Counted from the stretch's first letter, positions 1 to 8,132 are shown. The stretch: DNA of 13,428 bases from Rhodospirillaceae bacterium (GCA_016937315.1 JAFGWD010000131.1:1-13428), one strand, 5' to 3'. Program-made: numbers and translations. Notes: generated by a model not told the origin, from the letters alone.

Positions 1-153
1 GAACCGCCAAAGAATGTCGGAGATCCGACGATCATCCACACGCGGAACCCTTGAATGACCCGTCAATCACCAAGTGTTTTATGAGTTTACATCTAAGTTC
101 ATTAAAATAGCCCAGGGTCTATCTCCGGGCTTTTTTTGTCTTCATCGCTTGTC
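1..153. other. Non-coding end of window before holA
   Basis: I cannot assign a gene to this stretch. Plus-strand frame 1 stays open for 17 codons from the window edge to a TGA at 52-54, and frame 3 stays open to a TAG at 108-110. Either could be the tail of a plus-strand gene, but neither piece has a motif I recognise. In many alphaproteobacteria parB lies next to holA. Nothing here proves that, and the open tails do not look like a typical ParB C-terminus. The terminator at 109-138 suggests a plus-strand gene ends close by. Confidence 0.4.
109..138. terminator. Bidirectional intrinsic terminator after holA
   Basis: The hairpin pairs AGCCC-a-GG (109-116) with CCGGGCT (125-131), with one bulged A and an eight-base loop. 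On plus it runs into seven T residues. On minus the same stem is followed by ATTTTAAT, so it can end both a plus-strand gene arriving from the left and the minus-strand holA cluster. This is the usual arrangement between convergent genes. Confidence 0.75.
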
Positions 154-167
154 TCAGTTTCGAGACA
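150..167. repeat. Small inverted repeat spanning the holA stop
   Basis: TGTCTC (150-155) and GAGACA (162-167) form a perfect six-base stem with a six-base loop that contains part of the holA stop codon region. It has no T-run of its own. It may add to the terminator just beyond it, or be chance. Confidence 0.3.
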
Positions 168-1197
168 CCTGGATTCGTTTGGCTAAAGAGGCGATTTCCA
201 TCAACCCACGTTGCGCAACAAGAGCAGCGGGTATGCCGGTGGTTTTGCACTGGCGTTCAACATCGACCAAGCGATTGATGGCGGCCAAGAGAGCCGGACC
301 GGTCCAATGACTCAGTTGCCGGCGAAATGCGGCAACATCCTTGAAAAAAACCGCAGGGCGCAGGGTCTTCATCGCTTGATCCAAGGATTGGCCTGCGTCT
401 GTGGCACCACGAGCTTGCAGCAAGCGGTCAAAGTGGCGTGCAATACCTCGGAGGATGGTGATGGGGGAATCCCCTGAAGCCAAAAGGCGATCGCTGATTC
501 CCTGAACGGTTTTTTGTGAGCCGTCAGCAACAGCAAAGGCCAATTCGAATATCGAGTGTTCCGATTGATCTCCGCAACAGGCCTGGATGTTTTCAATGGT
601 TAAGGCACGCGGCTCATCGCCAAGATAAAGCCGAAGTTTTTCAATCTCGGCATGGAGGCAAGCGGTATCATTGGCCAGCAACGAGGCGAGGTAATCCAAG
701 GCCTGAGGTTCTATCCGTAGCCCCTCATCCGCACAGGCAGAACGTAATACGGAGATAAGCTGCCCACCTTCTGGTGGATAGCAAGCAATGGAAGCGCCAA
801 TCTTTGATGTTTCGAACCCGGAACGAAGTTTAGAGCGTGGTGTGAGCACTCCAGCCGAGACGATCAAAAGAGCATCTCCAACCGGAGTGGAAAGAAAAGA
901 CAAAACAGGACCAGCAAGGGCGTCGGAAAGGCCTGAAATCCGCACAACCCGTTGTCCTCCACCAAAAGCCAGTGCCGCACATTCATCAAACAATCGCGCA
1001 GGATCGTCTTTTAAGGCGGCTGGTGGAATATCCGCAACACGAAAGGGGTCATTTGGGTCTGGGCAAAGGGTTCGGGTCAGAAGACTCATCCGTTCACGAA
1101 CCTGGCCTTCATCAGGGCCATGAAGGAGGACCGCACGGACCCCTGGATCAGGTCGGCGGACAAAGGAATCTGCGGCGCTGCCTGACAGCTTTGTCAT
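154..1197 (-). CDS. holA: DNA polymerase III subunit delta
   Basis: The 347-residue product matches the usual length of HolA, the clamp-loader subunit that opens the beta sliding clamp so that the gamma/tau complex can load it on primed DNA. The N-terminal AAA+-like domain starts with LLHGPDEG (residues 24-31), the alphaproteobacterial form of the degenerate P-loop region; delta does not need to bind ATP. A helical middle part (roughly 150-210, with the acidic EIEKL segment) and a C-terminal collar-like helical domain (about 215-340, including FELAFAVADG and RLVDVERQCKTTG) follow in the expected order. The ATG lies one base after the lptE stop and has GAGG seven bases upstream inside the lptE end, so translation is probably coupled to lptE. 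It is the last gene of the cluster. I am confident of the family from overall pattern; no single catalytic residue can be quoted. Confidence 0.9.
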   Translation of the reverse strand: MTKLSGSAADSFVRRPDPGVRAVLLHGPDEGQVRERMSLLTRTLCPDPNDPFRVADIPPAALKDDPARLFDECAALAFGGGQRVVRISGLSDALAGPVLSFLSTPVGDALLIVSAGVLTPRSKLRSGFETSKIGASIACYPPEGGQLISVLRSACADEGLRIEPQALDYLASLLANDTACLHAEIEKLRLYLGDEPRALTIENIQACCGDQSEHSIFELAFAVADGSQKTVQGISDRLLASGDSPITILRGIARHFDRLLQARGATDAGQSLDQAMKTLRPAVFFKDVAAFRRQLSHWTGPALLAAINRLVDVERQCKTTGIPAALVAQRGLMEIASLAKRIQVSRN

Positions 1198-1198
1198 A

Positions 1199-1813
1199 TC
1201 AAGGCCTCGTTGGGCGTTGATGCTTTTGCTCAGGATCTTTGGTGACGGGAGTCTTTATAGCGGGGTAACGATCTTGATATTTGAAATAAACAGAGAGTTG
1301 ACGTGCAATATCTTCTGCCGCCAGTTTTGCTGCGCGGCTCAAGGCTTCTTCCTCTGAGACATAAGCAGAGTAGAGGTTTTCCGTGTTGTTCTTACGCGCC
1401 ACGGTTGTGCACTGGCCTTCAAGGAGGGCTTGTGCGGGGATCCCCTCTTTTGGAATGCGCGTTAAGGTAAAGAAGGTATCAATGGTCACGTCGATGCGAA
1501 CGGCGGAATCATCCAGACGAGTGCCTCGTGAAACCGATGACGTGGTGTATTTCGTGGACAGAGTATAGGCGGCAGGAAGATTCAATCCTGTTGGATTCAA
1601 CAAATGGGACAATTCGGTCCGTATAATCTGCCCAGTCCGATCTGGGATGTGATTGATGTTGATTCGCGCCAATTCTGGCAACGTGGAATGGGTTTCATCA
1701 TGAGCGTCAAGGGGACGAAATCCGCACCCGGAAAGGGGAATCAGGGCCGATGCCCCCAACACCAAAAGGAGGGTGCGGGGGGAATGGAAAAATCGGCGCA
1801 ATGTGGTCCTCAT
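1199..1813 (-). CDS. lptE: LPS-assembly lipoprotein LptE
   Basis: The 204-residue protein has a signal peptide with two arginines near the start, a hydrophobic stretch (about 14-27) and a lipobox LSGC with the lipidated cysteine at residue 30. The cysteine is followed at once by GFRPL, the pattern typical of alphaproteobacterial LptE. LptE sits on the inner face of the outer membrane as the plug of the LptD barrel and helps insert lipopolysaccharide. The body fits the family: a strand-rich core and a C-terminal helix (EEEALSRAAKLAAEDIARQL) ending in a polar tail. AAGGA sits eight bases before the ATG, inside the 22-base gap after leuS. The next gene, holA, starts one base after its stop. Sequence conservation in LptE is low, so the call rests on the lipobox-GFRPL signature, the length and the place between leuS and holA. 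Confidence 0.88.
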   Translation of the reverse strand: MRTTLRRFFHSPRTLLLVLGASALIPLSGCGFRPLDAHDETHSTLPELARININHIPDRTGQIIRTELSHLLNPTGLNLPAAYTLSTKYTTSSVSRGTRLDDSAVRIDVTIDTFFTLTRIPKEGIPAQALLEGQCTTVARKNNTENLYSAYVSEEEALSRAAKLAAEDIARQLSVYFKYQDRYPAIKTPVTKDPEQKHQRPTRP

Positions 1814-1835
1814 CCGTGCGTTCCTTCTTCGGTCT

Positions 1836-4424
1836 TTATCCGACGATATTGACGATTTTGTTGGGGACCACGATGATTTTCTTCGGCGTGCGTTCGCCTA
1901 AGGCACTTTGCACGGCGGGCAAGGCCAGAGCCATGGCCTCTAGGGCTTTAGCCTCGGCTCCGACCGCAGCCTCAAGCGTTCCGCGAAGCTTACCATTGAC
2001 TTGTACCGCCAGCGTTACGGTATCAACCACCAACCAGGCAGGATCAGCCTCAGGCCAAGAGGATGCGACCAAAGGCGTGGTGTGGCCCAAAGCCATCCAG
2101 ATTTCTTCCGCAATATGCGGGGTCATCGGGGCAATCAGCCGAACAAGCGTTTCTAAACCGAAACGATAGCCTGCTGCAGCGCCTTTATCCTGAGATTTGG
2201 TGACGGCAAGCTGGTTTGACAACTCACGTAGCTTTGCCACGGCGGTATTAAAGCGTAGTTTCGCCAGGTCGTCGGTAACAGCAGAGATGGTGCGGTGAGC
2301 CAGAGTCATGGTGTCCTTGGCTGAGCCTTCGAACGCGCCCTCCGTTGCCTCTCCCCCGTCTGCAAACGGGACAGCCGGCTGCGCGGCCAAGCGCCACAAG
2401 CGTTGGATATAGCGCCAAGCACCATCAATACCGGAGTCCGTCCATTCCAAATCACGATCTGGCGGGCTGTCAGAAAGCATGAACAGGCGGGCGGCATCGG
2501 CACCATATGTTTCGATAATATGGCCTGGATCGACGGTGTTTTTCTTGGATTTGCTCATCTTTTCAGAGCGTCCCAAGGTCACCGGTTGTGCGTTGGCAAT
2601 TTCAATCGCGCCATCGGTACGTTTTTCGACTTCGGCCGGGTACAGCCATGCACCGGATTGGGCACGATACGTTTCGTGGCAGACCATGCCTTGCGTGAAC
2701 AAGCCCTTAAAGGGTTCTTTAACACTCAAATAACCGCAGGTTTCCATCGCACGGGTGAAAAAGCGGGAATACAAAAGGTGCAAAACCGCGTGTTCGATCC
2801 CACCGATATATTGATCCACCGGTAGCCAATAGTCGACGGCGGCGCGGTCAAAGGCCGTGGCCGTGTTCTTGGGATCGCAGAACCGAGCAAAATACCAAGA
2901 TGATTCAAAAAACGTGTCGAAGGTATCGGTTTCCCGCACAGCCGGCTTCCCGCATTGGGGGCAGGCCACATGCTTCCAGGTTGGGTGGCGTTCTAGCGGA
3001 TTGCCCGGAAGGTCGAATCCAACATCCTCGGGCAGCGTGACCGGAAGTTGATCATCTGGCACGGGAACCGCGCCGCAATGCGGACAATGGATAATCGGGA
3101 TCGGGCAGCCCCAATACCGTTGACGCGAGACCCCCCAGTCGCGCAGGCGGAATTGTACGGTGCCGGTGCCGCGATGTTCGGCTTCTAGGCGAGCAATGGC
3201 AGCGCGTTTGGCCTCGGTAACCGCAAGACCGTTCATGAAGTCCGAGTGAATGGCTACACCGTCGCCGGTAAAGGCTTCCGTCCCTGCGGCCAGAGCGGTT
3301 GCGAACGCTGAGACATCGCTGTCTTTTGGGGCGACGACGGCGGTGACAGGCAAACCATATTTGCGGGCAAAGTCCATGTCGCGTTGATCGTGCGCCGGGC
3401 ACCCAAAAATTGCCCCGGTGCCGTATTCCATCAGCACAAAGTTCGCAATGTAGACTGGCAATTCCCAAGCCGAATCAAAGGGATGATGTGCTTTGAATGG
3501 GGTCAGATAGCCCATTTTTTCGGCGGTTTCGATGGCGGCTTCGCTGGTTCCCACGGCATTGCAGGAGGTAATGAAATCACGCAAAGCCGGATCGTTTTCC
3601 GCCAGTTCCTTGGCCAGGGGGTGGTTCATAGAAATGGCACAGAAAGCGGCACCGAACAACGTGTCCGGACGGGTGGTGAAAACCTCCAGCTTATCGTCCC
3701 GACCAACCAGATCAAAGCTGACCCGAGCCCCTTCGGACCGACCGATCCAGTTGTGCTGCATGATGCGGACACGATCCGGCCAGTCCGTCAGGGTATCCAA
3801 GGCGGCCAACAGATCGTCGGCATATGCGGTGATTTTCAAAAACCACTGTGCCAGTTCGCGGCGCTCTACGGGCGCACCGGAGCGCCAGCCCTTGCCGTCG
3901 ATAACCTGTTCATTGGCGAGCACGGTGTGTTCCACCGGGTCCCAGTTGACCATGCTGGTTTTGCGATAGGCGAGACCGGCTTTCAGAAAATCCAGGAACA
4001 TTTTTTGTTCGTGGCGATAGTAGTCTGGCTCGCACGTGGCGATTTCACGGCTCCAATCGATGGACAGACCCAAGGGGTCGAATTGGGCCTTCATCGTTTG
4101 AATGTTTTCCCGTGTCCATTTCGCAGGATGGACGCCATTTTGAATCGCAGCATTTTCAGCGGGCAGGCCGAAGGCGTCCCATCCCATGGGGTGCAAGACG
4201 TTAAAGCCTTGTGCGCGGCGAAAACGCGCAATGACATCGCCCAGGGTATAGTTGCGGACATGTCCCATGTGGATGCGTCCCGAGGGATAGGGAAACATTT
4301 CCAGCACATAGCACTTCGGCTTATCGGGGTTTGACTCAGCGACAAAGGCGTTTTCTTTCGCCCAATATGTCTGCCACTTCCGTTCCGATTCGCGGAAATT
4401 ATAGCGTTCGTCCATCCGCGTCAT
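1836..4424 (-). CDS. leuS: Leucyl-tRNA synthetase
   Basis: This class I synthetase charges tRNA-Leu with leucine in the cytoplasm. Counting from the upstream ATG at 4454 (872 residues), HIGH appears as HMGH at 62-65 after PYPSGRI, and KMSKS is exact at 632-636. The CP1 editing domain has TTRPDT (260-265) and the GTGAIFGCPAHDQRD block, whose first aspartate (356) is the conserved editing residue. Zinc-ribbon cysteine pairs CPHC (457-460) and CPQC (498-501) are present, and the C-terminus ends in the usual IIVVPNKIVNIVG. Three ATGs are possible: 4454, 4424 and 4415. I prefer 4424 (MTRMDERYNFRE): relatives start just before YNFRE, and the first ATG follows a strong hairpin by seven bases with no ribosome site. 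An AGAAAGG lies about 14 bases ahead of 4424, which is rather far. All key motifs are intact. Confidence 0.97.
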   Translation of the reverse strand: MTRMDERYNFRESERKWQTYWAKENAFVAESNPDKPKCYVLEMFPYPSGRIHMGHVRNYTLGDVIARFRRAQGFNVLHPMGWDAFGLPAENAAIQNGVHPAKWTRENIQTMKAQFDPLGLSIDWSREIATCEPDYYRHEQKMFLDFLKAGLAYRKTSMVNWDPVEHTVLANEQVIDGKGWRSGAPVERRELAQWFLKITAYADDLLAALDTLTDWPDRVRIMQHNWIGRSEGARVSFDLVGRDDKLEVFTTRPDTLFGAAFCAISMNHPLAKELAENDPALRDFITSCNAVGTSEAAIETAEKMGYLTPFKAHHPFDSAWELPVYIANFVLMEYGTGAIFGCPAHDQRDMDFARKYGLPVTAVVAPKDSDVSAFATALAAGTEAFTGDGVAIHSDFMNGLAVTEAKRAAIARLEAEHRGTGTVQFRLRDWGVSRQRYWGCPIPIIHCPHCGAVPVPDDQLPVTLPEDVGFDLPGNPLERHPTWKHVACPQCGKPAVRETDTFDTFFESSWYFARFCDPKNTATAFDRAAVDYWLPVDQYIGGIEHAVLHLLYSRFFTRAMETCGYLSVKEPFKGLFTQGMVCHETYRAQSGAWLYPAEVEKRTDGAIEIANAQPVTLGRSEKMSKSKKNTVDPGHIIETYGADAARLFMLSDSPPDRDLEWTDSGIDGAWRYIQRLWRLAAQPAVPFADGGEATEGAFEGSAKDTMTLAHRTISAVTDDLAKLRFNTAVAKLRELSNQLAVTKSQDKGAAAGYRFGLETLVRLIAPMTPHIAEEIWMALGHTTPLVASSWPEADPAWLVVDTVTLAVQVNGKLRGTLEAAVGAEAKALEAMALALPAVQSALGERTPKKIIVVPNKIVNIVG

Positions 4425-4461
4425 GATCGCAATACCAGCCTTTCTTTTCTTCATAAATGGA

Positions 4462-4498
4462 CGCCGGCCCCTTGAGGCGAAAAGGCCTGGGACCGGCG
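4462..4498. repeat. Strong hairpin between DUF3576 gene and leuS
   Basis: CGCCGGCCCC (4462-4471) pairs with GGGACCGGCG (4489-4498) with one G-T wobble. Inside it AGGC (4475-4478) pairs with GCCT (4485-4488) around a six-base loop, leaving a three-base bulge on one arm. This makes about 14 base pairs, nearly all G-C. On minus, the transcribed direction, it is followed by TCCATTT and then the first ATG of leuS; there is no clean T-run. It could be a weak terminator of the DUF3576 gene, an attenuator, or an RNA-stability and processing element in the leuS leader. Confidence 0.6.
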
Positions 4499-4534
4499 AC
4501 GAATTGGATAAGCCGCAAGGCGGAACAAAGCCCC

Positions 4535-5104
4535 TTAGTTCTGGGCACCAGCCTGTGACGCAATACGCATTTTCCGGGCGCGGGTCAGCACGGTGTTTTC
4601 CAGGTCGGTGACGACGTTTGCTTCGACCGCATGGTCAACCCAGCTTCCGGTTTCATCCTTAACCTGGCGGAAGGCGGCGATTTTGAGTCCATCGGCGCGT
4701 AAGGCGCGGCCCATGATGAAGACATTCAACTTAAACCGCTCGTTCGGGGTTTCTGCCGGGGCATACCAGTCGGTGATAATCACCCCGCCGAAGGGATCTG
4801 CGGAGGCTATTGGCATAAAGCTGATGGTATCGAGAGACGCCCGCCACAAGAAACTGTTGATGCCCAGGCCCCCCCCACCACCTTGATCGGCGTTTTTTGT
4901 GGCTTGCCCGAAGATGTCCAAACCCTCTTTGCCAAACACGCTGTCGGGACGCTTGTCGCCGGGTTGGTAAATCGTATTGCCGATTTTTTCGGGATAAGCA
5001 TATTCTGGGTTTGCATTGCCGCATGCGCTTAAAAAACCCACGCTTCCGAGGACGAGACACATCGCCAGTAAACGGAACCGGATCGTTAATCTTGAAAAGG
5101 TCAT
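4535..5104 (-). CDS. DUF3576 lipoprotein of unknown function
   Basis: From the ATG at 5104 the product has 189 residues. Arginines, a hydrophobic segment (about 11-25) and a lipobox LSAC put the lipidated cysteine at residue 28, so it should be anchored in the envelope. The core, residues about 80-150, carries the DUF3576 signature: a glycine run, GINSFLWRASLDTISFMP, SADPFGGVIITDW, NERFKLNVFI and RALRADGLKIAAFRQ. No biochemical role is established to my knowledge. It precedes leuS by about 110 bases on the same strand, an arrangement I associate with Rhodospirillales. The start is uncertain: the frame stays open to an ATG at 5212, and another ATG lies at 5116. None has a good ribosome site, and 5104 gives the neatest signal peptide. 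Confidence 0.85.
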   Translation of the reverse strand: MTFSRLTIRFRLLAMCLVLGSVGFLSACGNANPEYAYPEKIGNTIYQPGDKRPDSVFGKEGLDIFGQATKNADQGGGGGLGINSFLWRASLDTISFMPIASADPFGGVIITDWYAPAETPNERFKLNVFIMGRALRADGLKIAAFRQVKDETGSWVDHAVEANVVTDLENTVLTRARKMRIASQAGAQN

Positions 5105-5508
5105 GACCACATTCATCGCCAGGGTTGCCGAAGGGCGCGGAAAACACCGCGAATGCCGCGACAGTTTGTCCCGACGCGGGCGGATCGTCCAGCAGGAAAA
5201 TGCGATCCCCATGGGTTAAGGAAAAAACGCCAGAGGTTCAGATGGTTTCGGGTTGTTTTTGGCGGGATTTATGAGTTTACGTCCTAATGCCCCCACGGCG
5301 ATTTCTTCGCCGGGCGTTGGATGCACGGATTAAAGGCGTAACCCCCATTCCTAAGTGTGGCATCAAAGTCACACCTGATCGTGGAAACACGCCGAACCGG
5401 GCCGGATGCGTTGACGGAACGGGGGGATCATGACTTCTTAGTATCCAAGCATGGTTCCGCCGAGTGGGGTCGGGACCGAGATTCAGTCCTTTCGAACGAG
5501 GGATAGAC
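5105..5508. promoter_or_regulatory. Divergent intergenic region, lipoprotein gene / porin 1
   Basis: About 400 bases lie between the two divergent starts, and promoters for both must be here unless transcripts enter from outside. The first 108 bases form an open extension of the lipoprotein frame that I do not think is translated. A small perfect hairpin (CGGCGA 5296-5301 with TCGCCG 5307-5312) has no T-run. On plus, TTGACG at 5411-5416 is a good -35 candidate, but the -10 positions at the right distance (near 5435-5440, TTCTTA) are poor. On minus I find no convincing promoter. I see no gene and no binding site I can name. Confidence 0.3.
5498..5502 (+). promoter_or_regulatory. Ribosome binding site of porin 1
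   Basis: GAGGG lies six bases before the ATG at 5509. It decides the start against an in-frame ATG at 5464 that has no ribosome site and would spoil the signal peptide. Confidence 0.8.
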
Positions 5509-6672
5509 ATGAAGAAGTTTCTTATCGGCACCACCGCGCTGCTCGCTGCTGGTGCTTTCGTTTCCACCGCTCAGGCGTCCGACCCGATCAAGTTGAGCCT
5601 CGGTGGCTACATGGAATATTGGGTTGCCGGCGCCAGCCAGGACGGTGACTATCGCGATGGCAATCGCGTCAACAACTTTGACGTCCAGGGCGAGTCCGAA
5701 ATCCATTTCAAGGGCAAGACCACCCTTGACAACGGCATGACCATTGGCGTGCAGGTTGAGCTGGAAGCCGGTTCGAACAACAACGGCACCGACACCGTCG
5801 ACGAAAGCTACATGTGGTTGTCCGGCAAGTACGGTAAGTTGATCGTTGGTTCCGAAAACGACGTGACCTACCTGTCGCACGTTGGTGCGCCGGAAGCCTC
5901 CCAGATGGGCATCGGCATTGCCGAATCCGATACCAACAAGTACCTGCTGGTGCCGGTTGCTTATTTGGAACCGATCATGGGCGGCGAGACCACCGGCGAT
6001 GCCAACAAGCTGTCTTACTTCACGCCGAAGTATTATGGCTTCCAGGCTGGCGTGTCCTACACCCCGTCGAACACCACGGCTGGTGATGACGCTTCCGCCA
6101 CCTCCGAAACCATCGCCAAGGCGATCAGCATTGATGATACCTGGGGCGTGTCGTTGGCTTACAGCAATACCTTCTCTGGCGTTGGTGTGAAGGCGCAGGC
6201 TGGTTATGCGATCTCCGATGACAATGGCACGACGGCTCGTACGACGCTGCCGGGCCAAGACGGCGAAATCCAGGATTTCGGCGGCGGGTTGTCCTTGTCC
6301 TACATGGGCTTCACCCTCGGTGGTTCGGCCCGTCGTTTGGTCTCGAACGTCAACACCTCTTTGGCTTCCAGAGACGGCGTGGCTTGGGATGCTGGCTTGC
6401 AGTATGCCGAAGGCCCGTATGCGGTGTCTTTGAGCTACACCCGTTCCGACGTGGTTAGCGCTCGTGGCAATGCGGTCACCACCAATGACAATGACACCGT
6501 TGACCTGTGGAAAGTCGGTGCCAACTACAAGCTCGGCGCTGGCGTCGATCTGTTCGGTCAGTTGGCGTACTTGGATGCCCAGGACGAAGATGCTACCAAT
6601 TCCGCAGCGGCTCGTCAGAAGAGCAACGACGGGGCCTTCGGTGGCGTTGTCGGTCTGAAGCTGAACTTCTAA
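5509..6672 (+). CDS. Outer-membrane porin 1 (Gram-negative porin family)
   Basis: A 387-residue general-diffusion porin of the Rhodospirillum/Rhodobacter type. The signal peptide MKKFLIGTTALLAAG... ends at AQA|SDP, with cleavage after residue 23. The mature part opens with IKLSLGGYMEYW, the first barrel strand, and alternates polar and aromatic residues through strands such as ESEIHFKGKTTL, IGVQVELEAGS, WLSGKYGKLIVGS and DLFGQLAYL. The chain ends in LKLNF, the terminal phenylalanine recognised by the BAM machinery. DESYMWLSGKYGKL followed by a long loop (about 125-165) fits the porin L3 constriction loop. It has its own ribosome site and a strong terminator, so it is probably monocistronic. 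Porin 2 directly downstream is a close paralogue. A frame stays open on the opposite strand, but I take that as a codon-pattern shadow. Solute preference cannot be read from sequence. Confidence 0.93.
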   Translation: MKKFLIGTTALLAAGAFVSTAQASDPIKLSLGGYMEYWVAGASQDGDYRDGNRVNNFDVQGESEIHFKGKTTLDNGMTIGVQVELEAGSNNNGTDTVDESYMWLSGKYGKLIVGSENDVTYLSHVGAPEASQMGIGIAESDTNKYLLVPVAYLEPIMGGETTGDANKLSYFTPKYYGFQAGVSYTPSNTTAGDDASATSETIAKAISIDDTWGVSLAYSNTFSGVGVKAQAGYAISDDNGTTARTTLPGQDGEIQDFGGGLSLSYMGFTLGGSARRLVSNVNTSLASRDGVAWDAGLQYAEGPYAVSLSYTRSDVVSARGNAVTTNDNDTVDLWKVGANYKLGAGVDLFGQLAYLDAQDEDATNSAAARQKSNDGAFGGVVGLKLNF

Positions 6673-6695
6673 TCCAAGCTTGATTGGATGATTTG

Positions 6696-6729
6696 CGGGG
6701 CGGCCCTTTGGGCCGCCCCGTTCTTTTTT
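6696..6729 (+). terminator. Intrinsic terminator of porin 1
   Basis: CGGGGCGGCCC (6696-6706) and GGGCCGCCCCG (6710-6720) form a perfect 11-base GC stem with a TTT loop, followed by TTCTTTTTT. A smaller hairpin, ATCCAA/TTGGAT (6672-6689), starts at the stop codon just ahead of it. It should isolate the two porin genes transcriptionally. Confidence 0.95.
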
Positions 6730-7001
6730 GCTGAAAATAGGAATCGATTTATGCCCTATCTTCATGTCTTTTGCCTACCGTTCCACCAGGAAATTGATGG
6801 CGCACAGGCCAGCCACCTTTTTGTGCATATTAAGGCCTGCGCATAAAGAGCGTGATAATTTAGGCACACTTTGTCACAGAAAAGCCGGAAATTGCCCACC
6901 AACGTTGCGAACAAGAGATCTATATGATTTTTATTCTCAAGTAGGACGTGCCTGACCCCCCCTAAGCCGTGGGATTTGGTGACAATCAAGAGGGAATACA
7001 A
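6730..7001 (+). promoter_or_regulatory. Porin 2 upstream region with candidate promoter
   Basis: About 270 bases separate the porin 1 terminator from porin 2, and no gene is visible. TTAAGG (6830-6835), 18 bases, then GATAAT (6854-6859) is a possible sigma-70 promoter with a good -10 and a weak -35; it would give a leader of about 135 bases. An imperfect inverted repeat, GCGCAcaGGCC (6800-6810) with GGCCTGCGC (6834-6842), overlaps the -35 and could be an operator. The segment 6890-6945 is also AT-rich. All of this is inference. Confidence 0.35.
6989..6994 (+). promoter_or_regulatory. Ribosome binding site of porin 2
   Basis: AGAGGG lies seven bases before the ATG at 7002. It decides the start against an in-frame ATG at 6969 that would add eleven residues ahead of the signal peptide. 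Confidence 0.8.
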
Positions 7002-8132
7002 ATGAAAAAGATTCTGTTTGGAACGACCGCCTTGCTGGCAATGACGGCCGTTGCTTCGGTCGCTCAGGCGTCGGACCCCATCAAGCTGACGCTTGGTGGT
7101 TTCATGGAATACTATGTGGTTGGTGCGTCCCAGGACGATGACTTCACCAAGGCCACGCGTGTCAACAATTTCGACGTGCAGGGTGAGTCGGAGATCTATT
7201 TCACCGGCGAAACCACGCTGGACAACGGCATGGTGATTGGTGCCGTGGTTGAGCTTGAGGCTGGTTCGGATAACAATGATCAAGACACCATTGACGAAAG
7301 CTACATGTACGTCTCTGGTAAGTACGGCAAGATGATTTTGGGTTCGACCGACAACGCGGTTTACCTGATGCGCGCTGTGGCCCCGAATGCGTCGTACATG
7401 GAAGCCGATGACACCAACACCAGCTACTTGTTGAAACCGGATGCTGTCACCGACATCATCACCGATCCGGGTTTTGATGGCGATGCCAACAAGGTCATGT
7501 ACATGACCCCGAAATTCTATGGTGTGCAGGCGGGTGTGTCGTATTCCCCGTCTAACGCTGCCGATGGTGACGATGCTGCGACCAACACCGAAACCATTGC
7601 GAAAATGACCGCGACGGGCTCCATCGAAGACGCCTGGGCGCTCAGCTTGACCTATGAGGGCGAGGTTGGCCCGGTTGGTTTGTTGGCGACGGCGGGTTAC
7701 ACCGTGGCCGATATTTACAATGGTCCGACGAGCGTTGCGGGCTTGAAAAGCGAAACCCAGGATTTCTCCGGTGGTTTGAACCTGACCTATCAGGGTTTTA
7801 CTCTGGGCGGTTCGGTGCGTCGTGTGTTGCAGCCGTTTGATATGGAAAGCGCGGACAACATGACCGGCTGGGCTTGGGATGCAGGCTTGATGTACGAGGA
7901 AGGGCCGTATGCGGTGTCCGTGACCTATCGTTCGGCGGAAACCGAAGGCTCCAACGCCAATCCCGGTACGGATTCGGTGAGCATGTTGGCTTTGGGCGGC
8001 AAATACGCTTTGGGCGCTGGTGTTGATCTCTTCGCCCAGTTGGCGGTTGCCGACTATGACGACGAAGGCAGCACCAAGAGCGACAGCAACAGCCCGGTCG
8101 GTGGCGTTGTCGGTATTCACCTGGACTTCTAA
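7002..8132 (+). CDS. Outer-membrane porin 2 (paralogue of porin 1)
   Basis: A 376-residue porin built like its neighbour. The signal peptide MKKILFGTTALLAM... has the same AQA|SDP cleavage site after residue 23, the first strand is IKLTLGGFMEYY, and the C-terminus ends in HLDF with the BAM-signal phenylalanine. Long blocks match porin 1, for example RVNNFDVQGESEI, TTLDNGM, QAGVSY.PSN, QGFTLGGS.RR and EGPYAVS. The extracellular loops differ. The putative constriction loop after residue 120 (APNASYMEADDTNTSYLLKP) is shorter and more acidic than in porin 1, so pore size or charge selectivity may differ. It has its own ribosome site and terminator and is not obviously co-transcribed with porin 1. 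The pair most simply arose by tandem duplication followed by loop divergence. Confidence 0.93.
   Translation: MKKILFGTTALLAMTAVASVAQASDPIKLTLGGFMEYYVVGASQDDDFTKATRVNNFDVQGESEIYFTGETTLDNGMVIGAVVELEAGSDNNDQDTIDESYMYVSGKYGKMILGSTDNAVYLMRAVAPNASYMEADDTNTSYLLKPDAVTDIITDPGFDGDANKVMYMTPKFYGVQAGVSYSPSNAADGDDAATNTETIAKMTATGSIEDAWALSLTYEGEVGPVGLLATAGYTVADIYNGPTSVAGLKSETQDFSGGLNLTYQGFTLGGSVRRVLQPFDMESADNMTGWAWDAGLMYEEGPYAVSVTYRSAETEGSNANPGTDSVSMLALGGKYALGAGVDLFAQLAVADYDDEGSTKSDSNSPVGGVVGIHLDF

Noticed and set aside
5105..5212. 36-residue N-terminal extension of the DUF3576 lipoprotein
   Set aside because: It would bury the lipoprotein signal peptide deep inside the chain, and there is no ribosome site at 5212.
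80..5280. Shared 12-mer TTATGAGTTTAC at 80-91 and 5269-5280
   Set aside because: A few matches of this length are expected by chance in 13 kb. The flanks differ.
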